Made by a program: the position numbers and the translations under genes
The notes under the pieces: model-generated
Seen by the model: the letters and a program-made list of their open reading frames with translations, nothing else
Database searches by the model: none
Told to the model about the DNA's origin: nothing
Assembly: GCA_947038515.1 (NCBI GenBank)
Contig: CAMQWJ010000016.1
Span: 1 to 39,948, forward strand
From: an uncultured Fusobacteriaceae bacterium
GTDB lineage: Bacteria; Fusobacteriota; Fusobacteriia; Fusobacteriales; Fusobacteriaceae
DNA: 39,948 bases
Direction of reading: 5' to 3'
Shown: in pieces, positions 32,558-39,948 of the stretch
How the letters are laid out: the number at the start of each line of letters is the position of its first letter
Position numbering within the stretch: position 1 is the stretch's first letter

Positions 32558-34063
32558 GTGAATAAAAGAATTATACTTGATGAATTTGCAAAAGTAATCA
32601 ATTCAGATAGATATCAATATACCGAAAGTGATGTATTTCTACATGAAAGTATGCAAAATAAAATAGCTACTTTTGATATGTTTTTTAGAACCACTGAAGA
32701 TGGTGGATTTGGTGTTGTTGCAGGAGTACAAGAAGTCTTAGAACTAATAGAAATTCTAAATACAACTGATGAAAAGATAAAAAGAGAATATTTTGAAAAA
32801 GTAATAGTTGAACAAGAGTTATTAGAATTCCTTGTTCGATTAAAATTTACAGGTAGCTTACATGCCATGCGAGATGGTGAAATAGCTTATCCTAATGAGC
32901 CTATAATAACAATAAAAGCTCCATTAATAGAAGCAAAAATATTAGAAACACCTATTTTGAATATTATGAATATGCAAATGGCAATAGCCACAAAGGCCTC
33001 TCGAATTACAAGAGTAGCTTTTCCTGTCCCTGTTATAGCTTTTGGTAGTAGACGTGCCCATGGTTTTGACAGTGCTCTTACAGGTAATAAGGCTGCAATT
33101 ATAGGAGGGTGTTCAGCTCACTCTAATTTAATTACAGAGTACAAATATAATTTAAAAAGTGTAGGAACAATGTCTCACTCCTATATTCAAGTTTTTGGTG
33201 TTGGAAGTGAAGCAGAAAAATTAAGTTTTGATGCTTTTATAAAGTGTAGGAAAGAAAGAGCTGACAACTCTTTATATCTATTAATAGATACATATAGTAC
33301 TCTTAAAATAGGGTTAGAAAATGCTATTTCTGCATTTAAAGAAAATAATATTGACGATAATTACCATGGTAATTATGGTGTTCGTATAGATTCTGGTGAT
33401 TTAGCATATTTATCAAAAAAAATTAGAGAAAGATTTGATAATGAAGGATTTAAAAAAGCAAAAATCATATTAACAAACTCTCTATCTGAAAAAGTCATAA
33501 AATCTTTAAAAGAACAAGGGGCATCTGTTGATCTTTATGGTGTTGGTGATGCGATTGCAGTAAGTAAATCAAGACCATGCTTTGGAGGTGTCTACAAAAT
33601 TGTAGAAATTGATAATAAACCATTAATAAAAATATCAGAAGACACTATCAAAATATCAAATCCAGGTTTCAAGGAAGTTTATAGAATCTATGATTCCAAC
33701 GGTATAGCTTATGCTGATTTAATAACACTTGTTGGAGAAGATTCTGATAAATTAAAAATGATAAATAGTGAAGAACTTCTATTAAAAGATGAAAAAGATG
33801 AGTTTAAAAAAAGTTTTTTAAAACATGGTGAATACACTTATAAAAAGTTAACAAAACTTTTTATTGAAAATGGTATTATAACCAATGAATATAAAAGTAT
33901 GTGTGACCCTTTAGATTCACAAAATTATTATTTTGAAAATCTTAAAAATGTTGCTATTGAAAGAAAAAGATTAGAAAATCCACATAAATATAAAATAAAT
34001 ATGTCAACAGATTTATTAAAGCTAAAGTATCGACTAATCACAGAAATTAACAAAGATATTTAG
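32558..34063 (+). CDS. pncB: Nicotinate phosphoribosyltransferase
   Basis: Joins nicotinate to PRPP in NAD salvage (Preiss-Handler route). The sequence follows the NAPRTase family: FFRTTEDGGFGVVAG, RITRVAFPVPVIAFGSRRAHG, then GTMSHSYIQVF with the phosphorylatable histidine, and the phosphate site GVRIDSGDLAYL...YGVGDAIAVS. Length of ~501 residues is normal for the long class. It starts with GTG after GGAGG (6 nt). Together with nadK elsewhere in the window it covers part of NAD(P) supply. Confidence 0.94.
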   Translation: MNKRIILDEFAKVINSDRYQYTESDVFLHESMQNKIATFDMFFRTTEDGGFGVVAGVQEVLELIEILNTTDEKIKREYFEKVIVEQELLEFLVRLKFTGSLHAMRDGEIAYPNEPIITIKAPLIEAKILETPILNIMNMQMAIATKASRITRVAFPVPVIAFGSRRAHGFDSALTGNKAAIIGGCSAHSNLITEYKYNLKSVGTMSHSYIQVFGVGSEAEKLSFDAFIKCRKERADNSLYLLIDTYSTLKIGLENAISAFKENNIDDNYHGNYGVRIDSGDLAYLSKKIRERFDNEGFKKAKIILTNSLSEKVIKSLKEQGASVDLYGVGDAIAVSKSRPCFGGVYKIVEIDNKPLIKISEDTIKISNPGFKEVYRIYDSNGIAYADLITLVGEDSDKLKMINSEELLLKDEKDEFKKSFLKHGEYTYKKLTKLFIENGIITNEYKSMCDPLDSQNYYFENLKNVAIERKRLENPHKYKINMSTDLLKLKYRLITEINKDI

Positions 34064-34104
34064 TATAACACACGTGAATTATTACTTTTATGCTACAATA
34101 CCAA

Positions 34105-34141
34105 GGAGGATATAAGTTTTGACTTATATAAAACTAAAATG
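34105..34141 (+). promoter_or_regulatory. psd initiation region: Shine-Dalgarno, hairpin, AUG
   Basis: GGAGG (34105-34109) is 29 nt from the psd ATG (34139). The intervening sequence begins with a perfect 8-bp hairpin, ATATAAGT (34110-34117), TTTG loop, ACTTATAT (34122-34129), directly abutting the GGAGG. When it folds, 9 nt (34130-34138) remain before the ATG. A TTG within the loop opens only a 7-codon frame that ends over the ATG. The layout repeats that of nifU with an unrelated hairpin sequence. Confidence 0.72.
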
Positions 34142-35050
34142 ACCTTTAAGCCAATAAAATATCTCGAAAGAAAAACAGGGGAAGAAAAACAAGAATATGT
34201 CCCTGGTGAAAAATATTTGAAGTTTCTTTATTATTCACCATTAGGAAAATTAACCCTAGAAAGTATTGTTAAAAGAAAGTGTTTAACCTCTTACTATGGT
34301 AGACAAATGGACAGCTATTCCTCATGTGAAAAAATAAAAGAATTTATATCTAATAATAATATCAATATGAATGAAGCACTTAATTCTATTGAAGAGTATC
34401 AATCTTTCAATGAATTTTTTATTAGAAAGTTAAAAAATGATTCTAGACCCATTGCTGGTGATGACACTACATTGGTTTCCCCTGCTGATGGAAAAATCTT
34501 TGCATTTGAAAATTTATCAGAAATAAAAGATTTTTTTGTGAAAGGTGAAAATTTTACATTGTCTGAGTTTTTAAAAGATGATAATTTAGCAAAAAAATAT
34601 GAAAACGGTTCTATGATAATAATCCGATTAGCACCTGTAGACTACCATCGTTTACATTTTCCTACATCTGGTATTATTGGAGCTTCTAAACAAATAAAAG
34701 GATACTATTATTCCGTTTCAACTCATGCAATTAGGAAAAACTTTAGAATTTTTTGTGAAAATAAAAGGGAATATTCTATCTTAAAAAGTGATAATTTTGG
34801 AAATATATTAATCTCAGAAATTGCTGCTACAATGGTTGGTGGTATTACTCAGCTATATATTCCCAATACAAAGATTGAAAAAGGAGAGGAAAAAGGATAT
34901 TTCTCTTTTGGTGGCTCAACTACAATTCTTTTGTTTGAAAAAGATAGTATTGAAATAGACAAAGATCTAATAGAAAATAGTAGAAAAAACTTAGAAACAA
35001 AAGTATATATGGGAGAAAAAATTGGAGCAATCAAAAAAAAGACTTTCTAA
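34139..35050 (+). CDS. psd: Phosphatidylserine decarboxylase
   Basis: Makes phosphatidylethanolamine from phosphatidylserine at the inner membrane; a pyruvoyl enzyme formed by self-cleavage. The cleavage motif is GGST (residues 258-261; S260 becomes the pyruvoyl group), and D117 (SPADG) and H170 (DYHRLH) belong to the self-processing triad. At 303 residues it is the long bacterial type. The N-terminal IKYLERKTGEEK...GEKYLKFLYYSPLGK segment fits the family, confirming the ATG. The pncB gene lies 75 nt upstream and a NusG-II protein gene 30 nt downstream. Confidence 0.95.
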   Translation: MTFKPIKYLERKTGEEKQEYVPGEKYLKFLYYSPLGKLTLESIVKRKCLTSYYGRQMDSYSSCEKIKEFISNNNINMNEALNSIEEYQSFNEFFIRKLKNDSRPIAGDDTTLVSPADGKIFAFENLSEIKDFFVKGENFTLSEFLKDDNLAKKYENGSMIIIRLAPVDYHRLHFPTSGIIGASKQIKGYYYSVSTHAIRKNFRIFCENKREYSILKSDNFGNILISEIAATMVGGITQLYIPNTKIEKGEEKGYFSFGGSTTILLFEKDSIEIDKDLIENSRKNLETKVYMGEKIGAIKKKTF

Positions 35051-35066
35051 ACATTTGTTTTAGAAA
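35044..35066 (+). other. Intercistronic hairpin at the psd stop
   Basis: TTTCTAAA (35044-35051) pairs with TTTAGAAA (35059-35066) around a 7-nt loop. It covers the psd stop codon and ends just before the AGAGG of the next gene. There is no U-run, so it is more likely an mRNA-processing or coupling element than a terminator. Confidence 0.4.
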
Positions 35067-35080
35067 CTAAAGAGGAAAAA

Positions 35081-35467
35081 ATGAGAAAAGTATCTTTTTT
35101 TAAGAAAGGTGACATTTTTATTTATTTAATTCTATTTTTTATTTTTCTATTTTTAGGAAAAAATATTCTAAAAAAAAATAAAATTGAAAATAAAAAAGTA
35201 GAAATATATGTGAATTCTAAACTAGTTTATGTTCATAAATTGATCACTGATGAAAAAATATTATTTATTGATACTGAAATAGGTGGTATCAATATTCAAT
35301 TCAAAGATAAAAAAGTTAGAGTATTAACTTCTAACTCCCCTAAAAAAATAGCTGTAAAACAAGGGTGGATAAAAAATTCAGGAGAAATTATTTTAGGAAT
35401 TCCAGATAAACTGGTAATTAAGATAATTGGAGAAGGAGAAGAAGAATTAGATTATGTTGCAAAATAA
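35081..35467 (+). CDS. NusG domain II-containing membrane-anchored protein
   Basis: A small protein with one N-terminal membrane segment (~10-26) and an outward β-domain matching the NusG_II family. The most conserved part is VRVLTSNSPKKIAVKQGWIK followed by GEIILGIPDKLVIKI. In many members the block carries cysteines (CPDKxCVxxGWI), but here both positions are other residues. Function of the family is not known. It overlaps the AI-2E-type permease gene by 14 nt. AGAGG precedes the ATG. Confidence 0.82.
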   Translation: MRKVSFFKKGDIFIYLILFFIFLFLGKNILKKNKIENKKVEIYVNSKLVYVHKLITDEKILFIDTEIGGINIQFKDKKVRVLTSNSPKKIAVKQGWIKNSGEIILGIPDKLVIKIIGEGEEELDYVAK

Positions 35468-36584
35468 AATAGGTGCATTAAAATTATTTACTATTTTACT
35501 ATTAATCGTTGTACTACAAAGTTTTTTTCAGAATACAACAGAACTTACCAGAATATTTGGAACTTTTATAAATTATTTTAGTCCTTTTATATATGGAGTA
35601 TTTTTTGCTATTCTTTTACAACCACTAAGTGTATTTTTAGAAAACAAACTTAAAATTAGCAGAGTCTTTGCCCTTATAGGAGCTGTAATTATTGTTTTTA
35701 TTTCAATAGTTATCTTAGTCGCTTCAATTTTACCTGGATTAAATGATAGTTTTTCAGAAATTTTTACAAAATTACCTGAATATAAAGAAAAGATGAATAT
35801 TCTTAACAATCAAATCATGGATTTCTTAACCGAAAAAAAAATACTCAATAAAAATTTATTAGAAGGAAAAGACACTTTAAAAACTACAGTAGATAGTTTT
35901 TTTAAAGCAAATATAGGAACATTAAAAAAAATAGCTATTTCCTTTAGCTCAAATATTCTAAATATCGCTTTATTTTTAGGAAAACTAGGTTTAGGTTTTA
36001 TTCTTGCTATCTTTTTAATTATTGATAAAGAATACTTCCAAAAGCTCATTTTTAATATTGCATATCTCATTGTAGGAAAAGAAAAAGCTACTATAACAGT
36101 TAAATTTCTAGACGATGTTAGAAAAATATTTTTAAATTATTTATGGGGAAAAACTCTTTCTTCATTTGCAGTGGGTATTATAGTTTTTATTGTCATGTAT
36201 CTTGCAAATGTTCCATATGCTGGACTTATATCAGTAATGCTTGGAATAGGAAATATGATTCCTTATGTAGGTGCTACTTTTGCTGGTATTATTGGGGGAA
36301 TTCTAATTATGATTTCAGATCCCAGTAAAATATGGTGGTTAATCATTGCAAATATATTAGCCCAAAATATAGAAGGGTTCTATTTAGCCCCTAAAATTAT
36401 AGGAAAAACTGTAGGATTAGGAAGCTTTTGGGTTTTAATAGGGGTCATGCTAGGAGGGGCTATTATGGGGCCTATCGGTATGATTTTTGGAGTCCCTGTT
36501 GTTGCCGTAATTAAACTTATTTATACAACTTTTTTGAAAAAAAAACAAAATGAAATTATAGTTGAGAATATCCAAAAAAAATGA
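35454..36584 (+). CDS. AI-2E/PerM-family permease
   Basis: Integral membrane protein of the AI-2 exporter-like family (PF01594). There are two N-terminal membrane segments (~8-26, 30-48), a third at ~66-90, and a soluble coil (~95-165). The C-terminal membrane bundle (~168-365) has the family motifs VPYAGLISVMLGIGNMIPYVG and GFYLAPKIIGKTVGL. Family members export autoinducer-2 or act as sodium/proton antiporters; which applies here cannot be said. Its start overlaps the preceding gene, with purine-rich AAGGAGAAGAAG 10-20 nt upstream. Confidence 0.9.
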   Translation: MLQNKIGALKLFTILLLIVVLQSFFQNTTELTRIFGTFINYFSPFIYGVFFAILLQPLSVFLENKLKISRVFALIGAVIIVFISIVILVASILPGLNDSFSEIFTKLPEYKEKMNILNNQIMDFLTEKKILNKNLLEGKDTLKTTVDSFFKANIGTLKKIAISFSSNILNIALFLGKLGLGFILAIFLIIDKEYFQKLIFNIAYLIVGKEKATITVKFLDDVRKIFLNYLWGKTLSSFAVGIIVFIVMYLANVPYAGLISVMLGIGNMIPYVGATFAGIIGGILIMISDPSKIWWLIIANILAQNIEGFYLAPKIIGKTVGLGSFWVLIGVMLGGAIMGPIGMIFGVPVVAVIKLIYTTFLKKKQNEIIVENIQKK

Positions 36585-36615
36585 TAAACTATATAATATA
36601 AAAAGGGAGCAAATC

Positions 36616-37749
36616 ATGAAAAAAATAACAATGATAGCCTCAGCTTCAATGGGTATAGAGGGTATAATAAAAGAAGAATGTATAAAATTAAACTTTCAAA
36701 ATATAAATACATTTAATGGTAGAGTTGAATTTGATGGTACATACTTTGATGTTGCAAAAGCAAACATTCATTTAAGGTGTGCTGACAGAGTTTATTTAAA
36801 AATGGGTGAATTCTCAGCTAAAAGTTTTGAAGAATTATTTCAAGCGATTTTATCTCTACCATGGGAAGATATCATTCCAGAAGATGGTGCTTTTCCTATT
36901 TCTTGGGTAAGTGCTGTTAACTGTAAATTATTTTCAAAGTCTGATATTCAAAAAATAGTTAAAAAAGCTATTGTAGAAAGATTAAAGAAATCATTTAAAT
37001 CTGTAGTTTTTACTGAAACTGGTGCTAACTATGCAATAAAAATTCAAGGATTAAAAGATATCTTCTTAGTCATGATAGATACAAGTGGAGAAGCTCTGCA
37101 TAAAAGGGGATATAGGGCTATTAAAAATGAGGCTCCTATTAAAGAAACCATGGCAGCCAGCATGATCTACTTATCAAGATGGAAAGGGGGGGATCTTCCT
37201 CTAATTGATCCTATGTGTGGAACAGGAACTATTCCTATAGAGGCTGCAATGATAGCTCGAAATATTGCACCTGGAATCTATCGTAATTTTGTTTCAGAAA
37301 AATGGGGGATTTTAACTAGTCAAGACTGGATTGATCTTAGAGATGAAGCTATGAGTAATGAAGATCATGAAAAGCTAGTTAAAATATATGCTAGTGATAT
37401 TGATGAAGTTACTCTGGAAATCGCAAAAAAAAATGCAATTTTAGCAGGTGTCGAAGATGATATTGAATTTGAAACTAAAAATATTTTAATGCTTGAAGCT
37501 ATTGAAAATAAAGGTGCACTAATCACAAACCCACCATATGGTGAGAGATTATCTGATCTTGAAGGTGTTCAAAGATTATATACTCTCATGGGGGATCTTT
37601 ACAGAATGAGATTTCCAAAATGGTCATGGTATCTAATCACATCCTATGAAGAATTCCAAGATTATTTTGGAAAAAAAGCAACTAAAAATAGAAAACTTTA
37701 TAATGGTGGAATTAAATGTTATTTTTATCAATATCATGGTGAAAGATAA
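36616..37749 (+). CDS. THUMP-domain class I rRNA methyltransferase (RlmL/YpsC type)
   Basis: Likely makes N2-methylguanosine in 23S rRNA. The N-terminal ferredoxin-like and THUMP region (~1-165) is followed by a Rossmann methyltransferase domain. SAM-binding DPMCGTGTIPIEAA, the acidic ASDIDE and the catalytic NPPYGERL (motif IV, N-P-P-Y) are intact. The start is the ATG at 36616 with GGGAG 7 nt upstream; a frame from 36562 overlaps the permease gene and lacks a ribosome site. The 377-residue length fits the single-domain relatives of RlmL. Exact target position is not determinable. Confidence 0.9.
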   Translation: MKKITMIASASMGIEGIIKEECIKLNFQNINTFNGRVEFDGTYFDVAKANIHLRCADRVYLKMGEFSAKSFEELFQAILSLPWEDIIPEDGAFPISWVSAVNCKLFSKSDIQKIVKKAIVERLKKSFKSVVFTETGANYAIKIQGLKDIFLVMIDTSGEALHKRGYRAIKNEAPIKETMAASMIYLSRWKGGDLPLIDPMCGTGTIPIEAAMIARNIAPGIYRNFVSEKWGILTSQDWIDLRDEAMSNEDHEKLVKIYASDIDEVTLEIAKKNAILAGVEDDIEFETKNILMLEAIENKGALITNPPYGERLSDLEGVQRLYTLMGDLYRMRFPKWSWYLITSYEEFQDYFGKKATKNRKLYNGGIKCYFYQYHGER

Positions 37750-37773
37750 TAAAAGAAATAATTAGGAGTAGCA

Positions 37774-38493
37774 ATGAAAAAAAAAGTTAAACAACCACCT
37801 ATTTCATCTCTAAATCTACTTTTAGAAAGTGAGTCATTTTTAGAATTTTCAAAAGAAGTGGTTCTACAATCTTTAAAAACTATAAATGATAAACTTACAA
37901 AGCTTGAATTAGTAGGTGATATGGTGGAAATAGAATTTCTTAATAAAGAATTTGTTCAAAAATATGAAAAACTATATACTATACTTGATTGTAGCCAAAC
38001 AAAAGAATTATTTACAATAAAAAATGATGATAATCTCTCTACTGAGTTAAAAGTAAAAAAAGAAAATTTTATGAATATCATAGAAAATATAATGAAAAAA
38101 AATGATCATACTCAAGATTCTATATTAATTGCTCTTGAAAAAAGAAAAAAGAACGGCAATGAAGCAGCATCTATTGTTGTTAAAAATTTATACGAATATG
38201 AGTTAAAAGAAATAAATAAAAAATATACTAAAATATTAAGTTTATCTAATTCTCTTTTAAATAAATTAGATAAACTTAATGCAGAACTTTCAAACTCTAT
38301 TCAACAAATAGACCAAGAAAAAATAATAGAACAGATATTTTTACTTCAACAAAAACATAAAGTTATTGAAAATGAAATTTTTAAAGTAAAAAATATAAAG
38401 CAAAAACTAGAAGATACATTAAATTTAAAATGGAGATACGAAATTTATGGAACACTTCATAAAAATAACTTAAGAGAATCTATTCAAAAATAG
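37774..38493 (+). CDS. Cytoplasmic coiled-coil protein of unknown function
   Basis: I do not recognise this 239-residue protein. It is highly charged, Lys/Glu-rich and predicted almost wholly helical, with heptad-like stretches at ~95-160 and ~165-225 (LSLSNSLLNKLDKLNAELSNS). There is no signal peptide or membrane segment; C73 is the only cysteine noted. AGGAG lies 5 nt before the ATG. It sits 24 nt after the methyltransferase and 10 nt before the cyclophilin gene, so it is part of the same transcript. Confidence 0.75.
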   Translation: MKKKVKQPPISSLNLLLESESFLEFSKEVVLQSLKTINDKLTKLELVGDMVEIEFLNKEFVQKYEKLYTILDCSQTKELFTIKNDDNLSTELKVKKENFMNIIENIMKKNDHTQDSILIALEKRKKNGNEAASIVVKNLYEYELKEINKKYTKILSLSNSLLNKLDKLNAELSNSIQQIDQEKIIEQIFLLQQKHKVIENEIFKVKNIKQKLEDTLNLKWRYEIYGTLHKNNLRESIQK

Positions 38494-38503
38494 GAGGTAA
38501 CAA

Positions 38504-39145
38504 ATGAAAAAAATATTTAATCTATCCATTTTATCATTATTATTAGTAGGAACATACTTTATTAGCAGACAAGTTAAAGCAGATACATCTAAATCTTCAA
38601 AAGTAGAAAGCTTAAATACTAAAAAAACAAAGGGAGGAACAAAAATGAAATTAGTTGCACAAATTAAAACAAACAAAGGGGAAATTAATATAAATTTATT
38701 TCCGGAGCAGTCACCTAAAACAGTTACAAATCTTGTTGTATTATCTCAAAATAAATATTATGATGGACTAAAATTCCACAGAGTAATCTCTGACTTTATG
38801 GTACAAGGTGGGGACCCTACAGGTACAGGTTCTGGTGGACCTGGATATAATTTTGAAGATGAAGTTAAAAATGGACTAGAATTTAATAAACCTGGTCTTC
38901 TTGCAATGGCTAATGCTGGACCAGGTACAAATGGTTCACAATTTTTTATAACTCACGTAGAGACACCATGGTTAACTGGTAACCATACAATATATGGAGA
39001 AGTAGTTAGTAGTAAAGATCAAGATATTGTAAATTTAATAAAGCAAGGGGATATAATTGAAACAATCAATATTATTGGTGATACTAGTACTTTACTAAAA
39101 GAAAATGCTACTTTTGCGACTATGATTAAAAATAAAATAAAATAA
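38504..39145 (+). CDS. Cyclophilin-type peptidyl-prolyl isomerase with signal peptide and internal start
   Basis: Catalyses proline cis-trans isomerisation. The full product has a signal peptide (~1-26, basic start, ILSLLLVGTYF core, cleavage likely after VKA), a ~20-residue linker and the cyclophilin domain from residue 48. Active-site residues are seen in FHRVI, MVQGGDPTGTGSGG, NGSQFFIT and TPWLTGNHTIYG. Both the first ATG (GGAGG 6 nt upstream) and the in-frame ATG at 38645 (GGGAGG 7 nt upstream) have excellent ribosome sites. Two products, exported and cytosolic (166 residues), are therefore plausible. Confidence 0.93.
   Translation: MKKIFNLSILSLLLVGTYFISRQVKADTSKSSKVESLNTKKTKGGTKMKLVAQIKTNKGEININLFPEQSPKTVTNLVVLSQNKYYDGLKFHRVISDFMVQGGDPTGTGSGGPGYNFEDEVKNGLEFNKPGLLAMANAGPGTNGSQFFITHVETPWLTGNHTIYGEVVSSKDQDIVNLIKQGDIIETINIIGDTSTLLKENATFATMIKNKIK
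38632..38647 (+). promoter_or_regulatory. Internal ribosome site and start codon within the cyclophilin gene
   Basis: GGGAGG (38632-38637), 7 nt, ATG (38645-38647), in frame with the longer product. The codons for the site read Lys-Gly-Gly-Thr in the linker between signal peptide and enzyme. The downstream start MKLVAQIKTNKGEI is a typical beginning of a cytosolic cyclophilin. Confidence 0.65.
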
Positions 39146-39158
39146 AATAATTAATATA

Positions 39159-39189
39159 AAAAAAAGGTAATTAATAATTACCTTTTTTT
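39159..39189 (+). terminator. Intrinsic terminator after the cyclophilin gene
   Basis: A 14-bp stem (39159-39172 with 39176-39189; GGTAATT core extended by A7/T7) with a 3-nt loop and a T-tract. It lies 14 nt past the cyclophilin stop, so dtd either has its own promoter or depends on readthrough. Confidence 0.75.
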
Positions 39190-39223
39190 AAATCAAATAA
39201 AATTAATATTAAAGGTGGTAAAG

Positions 39224-39670
39224 ATGAGAGCTGTTATCCAAAGAGTAGTAAATGCACAAGTTGAAATTGATGAAAATATAGTTGGAAAAATTAATACTGG
39301 TTTTGTTATCTTGCTAGGTATAAAGAATACTGATACTTCCAAAGATGCTATTTGGCTTGCCAATAAAATCATTTCTCTTAGAGTCTTTGAAGATGAAAAT
39401 GGTAAAATGAATAGAGGAATAGAAGAAATCAACGGTGAAATTCTATTAATATCACAATTTACACTTTATGGGGATTGTAGAAAAGGAAAAAGACCTAGTT
39501 TTATAGAGGCGGCTCGTCCTGAAATAGCTATTCCTCTCTATGAAGAATTTAAAACTATTATTTCTAACTATAATATAAAAATAGAAACAGGAGTTTTTGG
39601 TGCTGATATGAAAGTCTCACTTATAAATGATGGACCTGTAACTCTGATTATAGATAGTATTGAATCTTAA
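39224..39670 (+). CDS. dtd: D-aminoacyl-tRNA deacylase
   Basis: Hydrolyses D-amino acids mischarged on tRNA. The catalytic signature [17 protein letters not shown] and the cross-subunit [10 protein letters not shown] (the GP motif) are intact. It starts at the ATG at 39224, giving [13 protein letters not shown], the standard N-terminus; GGTGG lies 5 nt upstream. A GTG at 39215 falls in that ribosome site. The 148 residues match the family. A terminator shared with the 5S rRNA follows. Confidence 0.96.
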   Translation: MRAVIQRVVNAQVEIDENIVGKINTGFVILLGIKNTDTSKDAIWLANKIISLRVFEDENGKMNRGIEEINGEILLISQFTLYGDCRKGKRPSFIEAARPEIAIPLYEEFKTIISNYNIKIETGVFGADMKVSLINDGPVTLIIDSIES

Positions 39671-39681
39671 AGATAAAATAA

Positions 39682-39723
39682 AAAAGAGTAAAAAACTAAT
39701 AGCTTTTAGTTTTTTACTCTTTT
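39682..39723. terminator. Bidirectional terminator between dtd and 5S rRNA
   Basis: An 18-bp perfect stem (39682-39699 with 39706-39723) with a 6-nt loop, ending in T runs both ways. It ends dtd on the plus strand and the 5S rRNA transcript on the minus strand. Confidence 0.9.
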
Positions 39724-39758
39724 TTATTTTATTAAATTTATTTTATTGCATAAAAAAA

Positions 39759-39876
39759 CTTGGCAAATTCTTATTCTCCCGGGCAGCTTCCCACCAAGTA
39801 CCTTCAGCGTTTATGGGCTTAACTTCTGGGTTCGAAATGTGACCAGGTGTACCCCCATAGCTATTTTCACCAAGCT
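39759..39876 (-). rRNA. rrf: 5S ribosomal RNA
   Basis: On the minus strand, GCTTGGTGA at the 5' end pairs with the 3' TTGCCAAG (stem CTTGG/CCAAG). Internal conserved segments are ACACCTGGTC, TTCGAACCCAGAAGTTAAG (loop A and helix III region) and GGTACTTGGTGGGAAGC. The length of about 118 nt is normal. The ends are set from the terminal helix, so they may be off by 1-3 nt. Confidence 0.93.
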
Positions 39877-39900
39877 ATTTTTTATTTATAAAATTTTAAA

Positions 39901-39948
39901 TGGCGCTTCTTGCTGGACTTGAACCAGCGACAACACGATTAACAGTCG
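39901..39948 (-). tRNA. tRNA-Asn (GTT), 5' part cut off by the window edge
   Basis: On the minus strand the visible part is the anticodon arm with loop CTGTTAA (anticodon GTT at 39941-39943), the variable region, the T arm GCTGG-TTCAAGT-CCAGC, part of the acceptor stem and an encoded CCA (39901-39903). It lies 24 nt upstream of the 5S rRNA in the direction of transcription. Confidence 0.9.

Noticed and set aside
39660-39842. Plus-strand 60-codon frame
   Set aside because: It runs through the dtd/5S terminator and the 5S rRNA in reverse, and has no ribosome site.
1-39948. CRISPR array, prophage, insertion sequence or toxin-antitoxin pair
   Set aside because: No regularly spaced direct repeats, no transposase or phage structural genes, and no small paired genes of that type were found; composition is even across the window.

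Overview
The window is AT-rich, densely coded bacterial chromosome. Three things point to Fusobacteriota (a Fusobacterium, Cetobacterium or Ilyobacter-like member of the Fusobacteriaceae). The first is very low GC with strong AGGAGG-type ribosome sites. The second is a Gram-negative envelope (FadL/OmpP1-type outer membrane protein, Bax-like murein hydrolase) next to Firmicute-like housekeeping genes. The third is metabolism typical of an anaerobe (superoxide reductase with PerR, a two-subunit transketolase, a minimal NifS/NifU iron-sulphur system). The genus is an inference. No prophage, insertion sequence or CRISPR array was seen.

Layout: 1-100 holds a promoter firing off the left edge. 180-5000 (mostly minus) carries a superoxide reductase and perR, then a GNAT enzyme with truA, then ridA, trpS and ung. 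5161-6982 (plus) carries a Bax-like glucosaminidase and a DapA-fold protein without its catalytic residues. 7090-20710 (minus) is one run of 17 co-directional, often overlapping genes: split transketolase, FtsX- and EnvC-like cell-division proteins, nadK, recN, a degenerate tyrosine-recombinase-like protein, era, an RluD-type synthase, rnhB, yraN, a zinc ribbon, comF, an unknown, tpiA, nfeD and a stomatin-like protein. It ends at a strong bidirectional terminator. 20798-23329 (minus) holds a YdjM-like membrane protein, a D-Ala-D-Ala carboxypeptidase and nth. 23556-27187 (plus) holds nifS-nifU and tyrS-GNAT. 27286-29159 (minus) is a fadL-tetR unit with tandem operators, followed by a divergent EamA transporter and a convergent HI0933-type flavoprotein. 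31929-39670 (plus) runs ruvC, pncB, psd, a NusG-II protein, an AI-2E-family permease, a THUMP methyltransferase, a coiled-coil unknown, a cyclophilin and dtd. The right edge has a 5S rRNA and a partial tRNA-Asn on the minus strand.

The most unusual signals are in translation initiation. Two unrelated genes, nifU and psd, each have a perfect Shine-Dalgarno separated from the AUG by a hairpin that, if folded, leaves exactly 9 nt of spacing. The cyclophilin has a second optimal ribosome site inside its reading frame that would yield a cytosolic form beside the exported one. Also notable are two fold-retaining but apparently catalytically dead proteins (DapA-like and XerD-like), a twin TetR-type operator over the fadL promoter, and a terminator hairpin just upstream of the ruvC ribosome site. 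Several starts were set from ribosome sites rather than from the longest frame: perR, ung, tpiA, era, ftsX, dacA, nifS, fadL, the EamA transporter, the methyltransferase and dtd.
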